Assembly: GCF_000260795.1 (NCBI RefSeq)
Contig: NZ_AJGU01000012.1
Coordinates: forward strand, 1-64,000
Length of the DNA stretch: 64,000 nt
Reading direction: 5' to 3'
DNA from: Treponema sp. JC4
GTDB lineage: Bacteria; Spirochaetota; Spirochaetia; Treponematales; Treponemataceae
Below the pieces are notes generated by a model. That model was not told the DNA's origin, did no database searches, and saw only the letters and a program-made list of their open reading frames with translations. Both the position numbers and the translations under genes were made by a program. Shown here in pieces: positions 1-8,468 of this stretch (position 1 is the first letter of the stretch; each line of letters opens with the position of its first letter).

Positions 1-1258
1 AGCATAATTCAATACGGTTTTTCCACAATAGGCACCTTCCCTAATAAGAAGCTTTACAATATCGTATGCATTTGCCTCTACCGCTTTTGTAAGCAGTCCG
101 CCTATTTTAACTCTTCCCATCGAGATTATTAGTTCAACTACATCTTTAGAATTATTTTTTACCGCAAAAGAAAGGGCTGTCTCACGAGAATATACGAGTT
201 TGGAATCTATGTTTACACCTTTTGAAATTAAAAAAATTTGCAACATCTATAGAATTATATATAGCTGCTACCATCAATGGTGTTTTATTATTTACATAAC
301 AAACCCTTGTAGATGAAAAAGTCATTGCCTCTGCATCTATCACCGCGCCAGCTTCATATAATACCTTAGCAGCTTCAATACTATTATACCTTGCTGCTAT
401 CATCATCAATGTTTCGTCGTTCTCATATTGCTTATTAACATCATTTCCCTCTTCAATATATTTTCTGATAATATCGATTGTGTTTTCTTTTACAGCTGCA
501 GCAAGAGGGATCAATAGATTTCTATAATGCGGTAAGTTTTTTCTTGCCACTTCATTTCTATTTTCTGCAGCTTTTTCAAACCATTCAAGTGCCTTTTCAT
601 AATTTTTTTCAACGCCATCGCCATTCAAATACATTTTTCCAAGAAGGTATTGTGCAGATGCAACATTATTTTCTGCAGATGCTTCCAGATATTTTTTTGC
701 AGTCAGAGGGTCGTAATTTTCGAACTTTTTATTGTAATACAAGTTTCCAAGAAAATATTTTGCCTTAGGACTACCCTGTTCAGCAGCCTTCATATACCAT
801 TCGAATGCTTTTCTATAAGCCTGCGGATATCCCTGCTGATAAAGAAATTGAGCAATTTCTAATTGTGATTCTAAGTCATTTTTTTCAAGAGCATCTGATA
901 AAACTGGTTTAAACAAACTGTCACCAAGAATACTATAAAAAAACTGAAACTCTTTGTTATTACCTGAGAAACCTTTTTTGTACAATTCTTTAGCTTTTGA
1001 AATATCCTGTTTTACACCTTCACCATAATAATACATTAAAGCTAAACATTGTTTCGCATATACGTTTCCTTTATCACTGGCTAATTTATAACACGCAAAC
1101 GCTTTTGAATAATTCTGTTCGATTTCGTAACCATATTTGTACATATGTCCAAGTTCACATAAAGCTGCAGAATTACCCTCAAATGCTTTTATGTACCTGT
1201 TATATAAATCTGCTTTTATATCTACAGTTTTGTTATCATTTAGCACTGTATCTGACAT
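1..1258 (-). pseudogene. Sel1-repeat / ankyrin-repeat protein, frameshifted, cut by window edge
   Basis: The N-terminal part (start ATG at 1258) holds tandem Sel1/TPR-like helical repeats with the pattern A...LG.MY..G....Y.KA..WY.KAAE. Ankyrin repeats follow, with motifs such as TLMMIAARYNS and TPLMVAAIYNS. Such proteins are protein-interaction scaffolds; no catalytic domain is visible. The open frame stops at 182, but the same ankyrin pattern (TALSFAVKNNSKDVVELI) continues in another frame from about 236 to the left edge. The switch falls on a run of seven A at 230-236. Removing one base rejoins the frames as VANFLISKGVNIDSK, a normal ankyrin helix. The break is therefore a single-base indel, either a real mutation, a slipped tract or a sequencing error. 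An SD-like GGGAG lies upstream of the start. The gene is incomplete at its C-terminus. Confidence 0.8.
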
Positions 1259-1307
1259 AGAAAAACTCCCGTGGATAATTGTAACACAGTAATTGGAAAA
1301 TGTTTAG

Positions 1308-1391
1308 CAATCCAGCTTCCCCTATATATTCCAGCTTTTCGGATTTTGCAATCTGACTTGGATTTGTTCCAGGCTTATCCAATGGAAGCGG
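1308..1391 (-). pseudogene. C-terminal remnant of a YiiX-like hydrolase
   Basis: Read on the minus strand, this stretch gives VPLPLDKPGTNPSQIAKSEK followed by LEYIGE. It closely matches the C-terminus of the intact YiiX-like protein at 7948-8463, which has VPVGQAGTNPGQLAKCEK and LKYIG. There is no start, no catalytic His or Cys region and no upstream gene body, so it is a leftover fragment. It lies next to another gene fragment on the opposite strand, which marks this gap as an old rearrangement point. Confidence 0.7.
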
Positions 1392-1398
1392 AACTTTT

Positions 1399-1554
1399 GC
1401 AGTAAAGTTCATTGAACTGCTCGGCGCAAACTTCAAACGCCAGTTCGATTTTGAATCCTACAAGCAGTTCTTTGCCGACATGGGCTATTCCAACATCACT
1501 TACGAAATTGTTGATGGAAGAATGCCATGTGCTCTGGCGATTATTAAAAACTGA
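1399..1554 (+). pseudogene. C-terminal remnant of a SAM-dependent methyltransferase-like gene
   Basis: The plus strand reads openly from about 1399 to a TGA at 1552-1554 and contains FIELLGANFKRQFDFESYKQ, followed by FFADMGYSNITYEIVDGRMP and a CALAIIKN end. This resembles the last strands of class I SAM-dependent methyltransferases of the UbiE type. The N-terminal SAM-binding half (motif GxGxG) is absent and no start codon is credible. The family assignment rests on pattern memory only. Confidence 0.5.
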
Positions 1555-1607
1555 TTTTATTCCGTTCTCTCAACCTGATTGCCTTCAATAGCCACGATAC
1601 AGTTTTC

Positions 1608-2147
1608 TTACATTTCAGCAATCTTCCTCAAAGTATTTGCAGTTCTGATGGTAATCATTTCCCCAATTCCTGCCGCAGCCGTCTTTTTCCACCAGTTTGC
1701 CTTTGCATATAGCTTTCGGTCAAATGACCAGAATGCAGCATTCCCGCAGATTCCAACCTTTTCCAGTTCCGCTGTCGGTTCCCCGATTTTTTCTGCTACA
1801 GTTTCTATCCGGTGTGGTGGAATTACAAAAATCAGATTATCGTAAATGTCTTTGTTATCAGTTCCCCACCAGCCCGGAGCTTTGGTCAGTAGTGTTTTAA
1901 GTTCGCTCTGGGCAATTACAAAAACAGGAATATCAAGGGTAAACTTTTCCTGAATCAGAGTTTTGATTTTCTCGGACAGAACGATTGTATCAGCTTCATC
2001 ATCCGAAAAAATGATGTTGCCACTGTTGAGATAAGTAGAAACTTCTGAAAAGCCCTTCTCTATCAAAGCAGCTTTCAGTTCCGGCATTGAGATTTTGTTT
2101 TTTCCGCTGATATTTATTCCGCGCAGGAGTGCGATGTGTCTGGTCAT
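1608..2147 (-). CDS. DUF1697 family protein
   Basis: A 179-residue protein beginning MTRHIALLRGINISGKNKIS, the characteristic start of the DUF1697 family, followed by the typical YLNSGNIIF segment. The family is widespread and small, with a ferredoxin-like fold and no established biochemical role. An in-frame upstream start at 2207 is possible, but it would add 20 unrelated residues. The ATG at 2147 overlaps the TGA of the upstream CDP-alcohol phosphatidyltransferase gene (ATGA), which supports this start and suggests translational coupling. Nothing in the sequence shows a functional link between the two. Confidence 0.85.
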   Translation of the reverse strand: MTRHIALLRGINISGKNKISMPELKAALIEKGFSEVSTYLNSGNIIFSDDEADTIVLSEKIKTLIQEKFTLDIPVFVIAQSELKTLLTKAPGWWGTDNKDIYDNLIFVIPPHRIETVAEKIGEPTAELEKVGICGNAAFWSFDRKLYAKANWWKKTAAAGIGEMITIRTANTLRKIAEM

Positions 2148-2632
2148 ATTTTCCCCGTCCTTATCAAATGCCCTTCCTGAATTGCAGCAAAAGTTGTCAC
2201 TGCACACACAGAAATTGCTGTATATTTGACTTCAACAAAAGGCAAAGTCATCGGTAAAATAAAAAGCAGAAAGCCTGCCACCTTATTCATGATTGTATGA
2301 AGCATAATAATCCGCTTCTGCATTATATAACCCGAGACGATATTGATTATGCGGATCAGCGCAATAATTCCAATCCACACATACAGCCATACCGGAATGT
2401 TTATGACAGGAAGCAATTTAATGAGGCAGACACCAACAAATACGATATCAGCAATAGAATCCAGCTTTGCTCCAAAATCACTCGCTTTTCCAGTCTTCCG
2501 CGCAACCGTTCCGTCTAGCATATCCGTTATACCAGCTGCAAGATACAGTGCATAAAACTCAGGCGAAAGAGCTGGAAAGAAAAGAAGTGCAATGCTGATT
2601 ATGATTCTGCTTGCAGTTATGATGTTTGCCAT
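2144..2632 (-). CDS. CDP-alcohol phosphatidyltransferase family membrane protein
   Basis: A 162-residue integral membrane protein starting MANIITASRIIISIALLFF. It has the family signature D-G-x2-A-R-x8-G-x3-D-x3-D, seen as DMLDGTVARKTGKASDFGAK followed by LDSIAD. These aspartates bind the metal and the CDP group in enzymes that move a phosphatidyl group from CDP-diacylglycerol onto an alcohol such as glycerol phosphate, serine or inositol. The acceptor cannot be told from sequence. Several hydrophobic helices follow the active site. The start at 2632 is preferred over 2665, because the upstream residues are lysine-rich and unlike the family. It is followed directly by the DUF1697 gene with a 4-bp overlap. 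Confidence 0.85.
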   Translation of the reverse strand: MANIITASRIIISIALLFFPALSPEFYALYLAAGITDMLDGTVARKTGKASDFGAKLDSIADIVFVGVCLIKLLPVINIPVWLYVWIGIIALIRIINIVSGYIMQKRIIMLHTIMNKVAGFLLFILPMTLPFVEVKYTAISVCAVTTFAAIQEGHLIRTGKI

Positions 2633-2636
2633 TTTT

Positions 2637-3002
2637 TCATTTTTTTTCTTTATAAGCGTAGCCAAAGTTGATCGGCGGAGCGGTTACAGAAACGTAAATG
2701 AATTCTCCGTCGCCGTCATTTAAAAGACCGTGAACGTCTTTGTCGGCGAATCGTGCCACGTCTCCTGCCTTGAATTCCTTTTCTTCGTCGTCGGCAAGAA
2801 GAAGTTTTCCGCTGCCCTTGATGGCGTACCATATTTGCTCCGATGCATCGTGAGTGTGGCGGGGCTGGCTGGCTCCTGGAACAAGGTGAACTTCCGTAAT
2901 CGTCACGCGTTTGCTTGTTGAATTTTCCGGGTTCAAAAGCTGTCGTGAAACAACGCCTGGATTGGATAATTCTTTAATTTCGTTTGCTTTTATAAATTCC
3001 AT
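2637..3002 (-). CDS. Small cupin-domain protein
   Basis: A 121-residue single-domain cupin. Motif 1 is visible as PRHTHDASEQIWYAIKGSGK, with two His and a Glu, and motif 2 as GDVARFADKDVHGLLN. These His, Glu and His side chains usually bind a metal ion. Such stand-alone cupins act as small dioxygenases, isomerases or ligand-binding proteins, and the substrate is unknown here. It lies upstream of the phosphatidyltransferase gene on the same strand with a gap of only a few bases, so the three genes 3002 to 1608 are probably one transcript. An AT-rich upstream stretch (3003-3060) with TATAAT-like sequence probably holds the promoter. Confidence 0.85.
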   Translation of the reverse strand: MEFIKANEIKELSNPGVVSRQLLNPENSTSKRVTITEVHLVPGASQPRHTHDASEQIWYAIKGSGKLLLADDEEKEFKAGDVARFADKDVHGLLNDGDGEFIYVSVTAPPINFGYAYKEKK

Positions 3003-3134
3003 ATATATTATTATAACTCGCGGTTATATGTAAGAAAACTATAAAATTTCCATATTATAATAACTGTATGGATCAGCAATTTATGAACGTAAAACGCGGC
3101 ATCATCATAAAACGAAAGGACTCTGATTCAATTT

Positions 3135-5135
3135 TTAGTTTATCCTATAACCTACACCGCGTACAGTTTCGATGATTTTTTGATTATTTAATTTCTGTCT
3201 CAAAAGTCTGATATGCACGTCCAGGGTCCGGCTTTCGATTTCTTTGTCATAATTCCATACTGATTCAAGAATCTGTTCTCTGGTAACGAGCTCCCCTTTA
3301 TTTTTCATCAGCAATTCCAGTAGTTCATATTCTTTTGCAGCCAGCTGGATTTCATTACCGGAGACAAAAACTTTCCTGCTTTTTTGATTAATGATTACAT
3401 TCTGAGCACTTAAAAGATATTTTTCTGAACCATCAGACAAAACTGAATCGCTTAAATTAGGTTGAATTGCCTGTATTACACCAAAAACACAGTCGCCGGC
3501 TTTTTCAATTTTTCGGACGATGTCCATATAGCTGAGTTCCGCTTTAACATTGCTGCCGTTTTCAATTCTTTTACGGCTTTCTTTTTTAAGTTCTTTCTTT
3601 GATTTGTCAATCTGGTCTTCAACATCTGATAGAAGAACCTTATCAATTTCTGAAAGTCCCAGAACAATATAAGTACAGGTCTGCTCATAAAAAAAGTGAA
3701 CTGTATCAAAATATGAAATCAGTTCTTTGCTCTGTTTTTTAAGCAGGGATTTGTCTGCTTCGTTTCTGAACTTGCATATTGCATGCATAAGTGAACAGCA
3801 TTCGTCACTTAATTCTTCAAGATTCTGAACAATAGAAATCATGCGGGCAAAATTGTTGCGGTCATTATGATTTGCAGTTGGAAGACGGGAACATTTTTGC
3901 AGAAAAGAACTGATTTCGTGATTCATTTCATCAATATATTCTTCATGAAAATTAATTTGTTCAACAAAAGCGTCGAATCTGTCTGATTTTTGCCTGAAAC
4001 TTTCTCCAAGTGCGTCCATCATTTCCATTACACGGCCGGACATTTTAGTAATTTCTTTTTGAATCTGAAATGTATACAGGTCTGCACTGATATGATTTGA
4101 AGGAAGAATAACCGGCATTTTGTAATGAGCATCCTTTTCCTTCTGACTTTCGGGAATAAATTTTTCTGCAAGAGCGGCTATCTGTTTTACAAACGGAAGG
4201 AATAAAAGTGTTGCAGAAATATTGAAAACTGTATGAAGCATCGCGATGTGCGTTGTGATATTTTCTGCAGGTGATCCCGGGACAATAATATCTATTAGGT
4301 GCAAAAACGGATGGAAAAAAATCAGTGCTAAAACAGAGCCTGCTATATTGAATGCAACGTGAACCGCGGCTGTCCGTCTTGCATTTACACTTGCTCCAAT
4401 AGATGACATAACAGCATCAACTGTTGAACCGATGTTACTTCCAAGAACCATTGCCGCTCCCAAATTCCAGGGAAGACTGCCGTTTGCAGACATTGTTAAT
4501 ACGATTGCAGTTGTAGCTGATGAAGAATGAATCAGGGCCGTAAAAAAGATACCGATTAAAACACCAAGCAGAAGTCCTGTAACTCCAAGGTTCTGGAAGT
4601 TCTGCAAAAAGGCAACCGATTCTGGCTTAAGATTCATGGAAGTTTTCAGAAGTCCCAATGCCATAAACAGAAGTGCAAAACCCATAAAGCAATCTGAAAA
4701 ATTGTGGACTTTCAGTTTCTTAAAATATTTCAGAATGAAGCCCAAGCCAAACAAGGGAATTGCGGCAGCTTCCATGCTGAATGAAAAACCAAAGAGCGAA
4801 ACAATCCAGGCAGTTACTGTAGTACCAATATTTGCACCAAAAATAATTCCTATGGCCTGGGTAAGATTTATGATTTCTGCATTAACAAAACTTACAACCA
4901 TTACAGTTGTTGCCCCCGAAGACTGAATGATTGCAGTTACAGCAAGACCGGTAAGCACCGCAGTAAATCTATTTCCGGAGATTTTTCGCAATAAAGACTG
5001 AAGACTGTTTCCAGCTCCTTTTTGAATACCATTGGAAAGCATTTCCATTCCAAAAAGCAGAAGACAAAGAGATCCGACAAAACCGAATATTTGACCAATT
5101 GCAGATATCATGATTTTTACTATAACTACGGACAA
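3135..5135 (-). CDS. Na+/Pi cotransporter-PhoU-like protein fused to a PhoB-type winged-helix domain
   Basis: A 666-residue protein with three parts. Residues about 10-330 are a Na/Pi cotransporter II (NptA-type) membrane domain with the duplicated QSSGATTVMVVSFVNA and HSSSATTAIVLTMSANG motifs that bind sodium and phosphate. Residues about 345-545 are helical and PhoU-like, as in many bacterial NptA proteins. Residues about 575-666 are unlike NptA: EYELLELLMKNKGELVTREQ, RTLDVHIRLLRQKL and the end ETVRGVGYRIN match the OmpR/PhoB transcription factor DNA-binding domain. The frame is continuous and there is no receiver domain. The likely start is ATG 5111, or TTG 5135. The protein could import phosphate and act as a membrane-bound regulator; that is inference. 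Confidence 0.85.
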   Translation of the reverse strand: MSVVIVKIMISAIGQIFGFVGSLCLLLFGMEMLSNGIQKGAGNSLQSLLRKISGNRFTAVLTGLAVTAIIQSSGATTVMVVSFVNAEIINLTQAIGIIFGANIGTTVTAWIVSLFGFSFSMEAAAIPLFGLGFILKYFKKLKVHNFSDCFMGFALLFMALGLLKTSMNLKPESVAFLQNFQNLGVTGLLLGVLIGIFFTALIHSSSATTAIVLTMSANGSLPWNLGAAMVLGSNIGSTVDAVMSSIGASVNARRTAAVHVAFNIAGSVLALIFFHPFLHLIDIIVPGSPAENITTHIAMLHTVFNISATLLFLPFVKQIAALAEKFIPESQKEKDAHYKMPVILPSNHISADLYTFQIQKEITKMSGRVMEMMDALGESFRQKSDRFDAFVEQINFHEEYIDEMNHEISSFLQKCSRLPTANHNDRNNFARMISIVQNLEELSDECCSLMHAICKFRNEADKSLLKKQSKELISYFDTVHFFYEQTCTYIVLGLSEIDKVLLSDVEDQIDKSKKELKKESRKRIENGSNVKAELSYMDIVRKIEKAGDCVFGVIQAIQPNLSDSVLSDGSEKYLLSAQNVIINQKSRKVFVSGNEIQLAAKEYELLELLMKNKGELVTREQILESVWNYDKEIESRTLDVHIRLLRQKLNNQKIIETVRGVGYRIN

Positions 5136-5414
5136 GGAAAAATGGTAGAGAATTTATGTTAATTGTATGTAAATTTTCAATTTCATTTGACAATTCAATT
5201 TTCCTGTCTTAAAATAAATTTATTATGTGGAAAACACCGGTTTTATTTTTGTCAATGGGATCCTTCTCTATCGCGCGATAGGGGTAGTGGGCCTTTTTCA
5301 GAAAACTGTGGTTTTTTAAGTCCTTTTTTCTAAAATCCAATTACATTTATATACTCACTTTCCCCTTTTTTACGTTTTTATTTTAAATTTTTTACCGTAA
5401 AAAGGTGGCATATT
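5136..5414. promoter_or_regulatory. Divergent promoter region with a 14-bp palindrome
   Basis: This gap separates the transporter-regulator fusion (leftward) from an MFS gene (rightward). It holds a TTGACA-like box at 5187-5192, an AAATTGAA direct repeat on the minus strand (5176-5183 and 5194-5201, 18 bp apart), and a perfect palindrome CTATCGCGCGATAG at 5268-5281. A weak hairpin followed by T runs (AAAAC tgtg GTTTTTT, about 5300-5328) lies further downstream. The repeats could be binding sites for the winged-helix domain encoded next door. No known riboswitch was recognised. Confidence 0.4.
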
Positions 5415-6503
5415 ATGTTAAACATTAAAAAACAGATAGGACGATTATATTCATCTGCAATTTTAGGACAGATTTCGCTTTCTGGAGCATGGGTTGCGAT
5501 TCTTGCTTCTCGCGGATTTTCGCTTGCTCAGATTGGCTTTGCCGAAACAATTTTTCACATCGTAAGCATTATGTTTGAGATTCCTTCGGGAGTTCTGGCA
5601 GATGTATTTGGTCGAAAAAAGACGCTCGTTATTTCCTGCCTCATGAGAATGGCCGGGGATATCGTTATGATTTTCTCCAACAATTTTGCCATGGTGTGTA
5701 TTTCGATTGGACTTCATGCCCTGTGCTACAATTTTTCTTCCGGTTCCGGCGATGCACTTGCCTATGATTCATTAAAATCTGTGGGCGAAGAACAGCGTTT
5801 TGAAAAATATGCTTCGAATCAGCTTGTGATTTACCGTGCGTGCGAAGGTCTTTCGACTTTGACCGCAGGTTTTGCCCTGATTCTAGGCTACAAAATCGCT
5901 TATTCAACCGGCGTTTTTGCATCTTTCATTCAGCTTTTCCTGCTCGCAGGTCTTGTTGAAGTGCGGCTTGAAGCTCCGGCAACAGAATTCCACATCTGGA
6001 AGGAAATCTGCAGGTGTTTTAAGCAAAGCCTTTTTTTCTTGAAGGATGCCCGAAAAGCACTCGCGATGATGTTCATCAATTCCTTTGTGGGCGCCATGGA
6101 TATTCTGCTGTTGTTTTTCTTACAGGCAAAGCTCCCGATGGCAGGAATTCCAAACTGGGCACTCGGAATTGCACTTCTGGTGCTGCAGGCAGGCGGTGTT
6201 ATAGGTGCAAAAATGATTCTTTTTGCAAGGAATTTCCGTTACCGCACTGTTTTTGCACTTTCTACCATTATAATTCTTTCGGGAATTGCGCTTGAACATT
6301 CAGGTCTTTATGTCCTTATGACTTTGGGCGGATTTCTGGCAGCACTTGCAGACGATGCGCTCCAGGTTAGAACGAACACACGTCTTCAGGATATGTTCCC
6401 GTCCGAGCAGAGAGCGACTTTGATTTCCGTTGAGTCGTTCACATTCTCCTGCATCATGATTGTGCTTTCTCCGCTCGCAGGATTATTCTTTGAGTGGTGG
6501 TAA
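5415..6503 (+). CDS. Major facilitator superfamily transporter
   Basis: A 362-residue membrane protein with about ten to twelve hydrophobic helices. The MFS loop 2-3 signature is visible as GVLADVFGRKKTLVIS. Loop 8-9 has the less conserved RFEKYASNQLV segment nearby. The protein is shorter than the usual 400 residues but reads as complete. The substrate is unknown; relatives of this type are drug or metabolite exporters. An SD-like AAAGGTGG precedes the ATG. The stop codon lies directly before the following MATE exporter gene, so two unrelated exporters may share a transcript. Confidence 0.85.
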   Translation: MLNIKKQIGRLYSSAILGQISLSGAWVAILASRGFSLAQIGFAETIFHIVSIMFEIPSGVLADVFGRKKTLVISCLMRMAGDIVMIFSNNFAMVCISIGLHALCYNFSSGSGDALAYDSLKSVGEEQRFEKYASNQLVIYRACEGLSTLTAGFALILGYKIAYSTGVFASFIQLFLLAGLVEVRLEAPATEFHIWKEICRCFKQSLFFLKDARKALAMMFINSFVGAMDILLLFFLQAKLPMAGIPNWALGIALLVLQAGGVIGAKMILFARNFRYRTVFALSTIIILSGIALEHSGLYVLMTLGGFLAALADDALQVRTNTRLQDMFPSEQRATLISVESFTFSCIMIVLSPLAGLFFEWW

Positions 6504-6523
6504 TATGTTATAATGTATTTGAA

Positions 6524-7849
6524 ATGAAACTTAAAGGCTTTTATTCTTCTCTTATAGCTATTGCAATCCCAATTTCTCTCCAGGCTCTTTTACAGAACTT
6601 TGTAAACATGCTCGATACCGTTATGATCGGGCGGCTTGGAAGTGTTGAGATTGCGGCCGTGGGGCTGGGAAATCAGATTTTCTTTATCCTCACTATGATT
6701 CTTTTTGGAATCACTTCTGGTGGCGGAGTTTTTATTGCGCAGTTCTGGGGTAAAAAGGATTTTGGCGGAATCAGAAGGTCTTTAGGTTTGATGACTTTGA
6801 TTGCCACTTTTGTTGCTGTGGTTTTTACTGTACTCGGACTTTTTATTCCTCATCAGCTGATAAGAATTTATTCTCCAGATCCTGAGGTTGTGCGTGTTGG
6901 AGGAGAATACCTTCGTCTTGCCTGCTTGAGTTATATTCCTACAGCAATAAGTTTTTCTATTACCCTTGCTATGCGAAGTACCGAACGGGTAAAGCTTCCG
7001 CTTGTCTGTACATCAGTTTCGCTTCTTACAAATGCCGGTGCAAATTATCTTTTGATTTTTGTAGCAGGGCTTGGTGTAAAAGGAGCCGCAATTGCAACTG
7101 TTTTCTCCCGTGCTGTTGAACTTGCCATTCTTTTGAGCTGGTCTTATTCTCACAATTATGAAATCTGCGGAAAGCTTCGCCAGCTGCTCGGCTTTGACTG
7201 GAGTTTTGTTTTCAAATATCTGAAGATTGCCTTCCCGGTTATTATCAACGAAACTTTCTGGGGACTTGGAACTTCTGTTTATAATGGAATCTATGCGCAT
7301 GCGGGAACAGATTCTTTTACCGCCTACAGTATTACAAGTACAATCAGTCAGCTTACCTGGGTATTCTGCATGGGCTTTGGAAATGGAATGTGCGTTCTGA
7401 TTGGCAAGCGAATCGGCGAAAAGAAGCTTGATGAGGCCCGAGCTTATGCCCTGCGTTCTATGTGGTTTATGCCTCTGATAGGTGCCTGCGTTGGAATCTT
7501 CCTGCTGCCACTTTCTAAACTGCTGCCATTCCTCTTTAACGTTGAACCGGAAATCATAAAGATGGCAACTCAGATTCTTATGATTTTGATTTTAATTTAT
7601 CCCTTTAATTCCTTCTGTATGGACTGGATTGTCGGAGTGTGCAGAGCTGGCGGAGATACTGTCTTTTCTGCGGCGGGAGAACTGATTGTTTTGTGGTGTG
7701 TTGCAATTCCTTTAGGCTACCTTGCAGCCTTTGTACTCCATCTTCCCGCCCCAATGATTTTCCTATTCCTTTCAAGCGAATCGATAGTAAAATCAATCGT
7801 CGGCGTAATAAGAGTTTTGAGCGGAAAGTGGCTGCACGAGGTTACATGA
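6524..7849 (+). CDS. MATE family efflux transporter
   Basis: A roughly 441-residue protein with 12 predicted membrane helices in two similar halves. The family N-terminus is clear: IAIPISLQALLQNFVNMLDT, then VMIGRLG. MATE proteins export cationic drugs, dyes or metabolites using a sodium or proton gradient; the substrate here is unknown. The ATG at 6524 is preferred. An upstream GTG at 6494 is in frame and would overlap the preceding MFS stop. A TATAAT-like hexamer immediately before the ATG could be a promoter, or merely AT-rich linker. A strong hairpin (7872-7918) follows the gene. Confidence 0.9.
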   Translation: MKLKGFYSSLIAIAIPISLQALLQNFVNMLDTVMIGRLGSVEIAAVGLGNQIFFILTMILFGITSGGGVFIAQFWGKKDFGGIRRSLGLMTLIATFVAVVFTVLGLFIPHQLIRIYSPDPEVVRVGGEYLRLACLSYIPTAISFSITLAMRSTERVKLPLVCTSVSLLTNAGANYLLIFVAGLGVKGAAIATVFSRAVELAILLSWSYSHNYEICGKLRQLLGFDWSFVFKYLKIAFPVIINETFWGLGTSVYNGIYAHAGTDSFTAYSITSTISQLTWVFCMGFGNGMCVLIGKRIGEKKLDEARAYALRSMWFMPLIGACVGIFLLPLSKLLPFLFNVEPEIIKMATQILMILILIYPFNSFCMDWIVGVCRAGGDTVFSAAGELIVLWCVAIPLGYLAAFVLHLPAPMIFLFLSSESIVKSIVGVIRVLSGKWLHEVT

Positions 7850-7871
7850 TTTTTTTAGACTAGTCGTAAGC

Positions 7872-7918
7872 ATAAAGCTGATATTACTATGCTTGCCTGC
7901 AAGTAATATCAGCTTTAT
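7872..7918. repeat. 17-bp perfect inverted repeat with 13-nt loop
   Basis: ATAAAGCTGATATTACT at 7872-7888 is repeated exactly in inverse at 7902-7918, with a loop that itself contains CTTGC/GCAAG. It sits between the MATE gene and the YiiX-like gene. The stem is A+T-rich and is not followed by a T run on either strand, so it is not a textbook intrinsic terminator. It could still end transcription, protect an mRNA end or be an operator. Confidence 0.75.
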
Positions 7919-7947
7919 ACTTAAAAAAACACGTTTACCGGTATTAA

Positions 7948-8463
7948 ATGAAGTCAAATATTTTATTAAACGGCGACCTGCTTTTTATGCGGGATCAGTC
8001 AGAATTCTCAAAGGCAATTGTTGAAGCCACAGAAACTTACAGTCATGTAGGAATATATTTTGACGGCTTTATTTATCATGCTTCCAGAAAGCTTGGCGTT
8101 GCAAAACAGAAACTTGCTGAATTTCTGATTGAAGAAAATCGTGATATCTTTATTTACCGTTATCCTCTGATTGCTGCCGAAATCATCAAGGAACGTGCTG
8201 AGCGCTATTTAGGCTGTGAATATAATCACACTTTTTATCCCGAAAACGGAAAGTTTTATTGTTCTCAATATATAGCTGAAATCCTCCCGATTTTTGATAC
8301 AATCCCAATGAAGTTTGGCAATAGAGAAAATGAAGTTTCTGACTACTGGAAGCAATACTATGAAAAACTCGGGCTGCCGGTACCAGTAGGGCAGGCGGGT
8401 ACAAATCCTGGTCAGCTTGCAAAATGTGAAAAATTGAAATACATTGGGAAGCTCGATTATTAA
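7948..8463 (+). CDS. YiiX/YebB-like NlpC/P60-fold cysteine hydrolase
   Basis: A 171-residue protein of the permuted papain-like (YiiX) type. It begins with NGDLLFMRD and the catalytic His segment YSHVGIY (His33), and has the catalytic Cys segment KFYCSQYIAEIL (Cys105). The permuted order His-before-Cys separates it from classical NlpC/P60 peptidases. Family members are thought to hydrolyse peptide, amide or lipid-ester bonds; the substrate is unknown. There is no signal peptide. The downstream gene starts six bases after the stop. A related C-terminal fragment survives at 1308-1391, so the window once carried two copies. Confidence 0.8.
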   Translation: MKSNILLNGDLLFMRDQSEFSKAIVEATETYSHVGIYFDGFIYHASRKLGVAKQKLAEFLIEENRDIFIYRYPLIAAEIIKERAERYLGCEYNHTFYPENGKFYCSQYIAEILPIFDTIPMKFGNRENEVSDYWKQYYEKLGLPVPVGQAGTNPGQLAKCEKLKYIGKLDY

Positions 8464-8468
8464 AAGGA

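Noticed and set aside
3068-3175. 35-codon plus-strand frame with a TATAAT-like box
   Set aside because: It begins MDQQFMNVKRGIIIKRKDSD, but its second half overlaps the end of the transporter-regulator fusion, and no SD or family match is seen.
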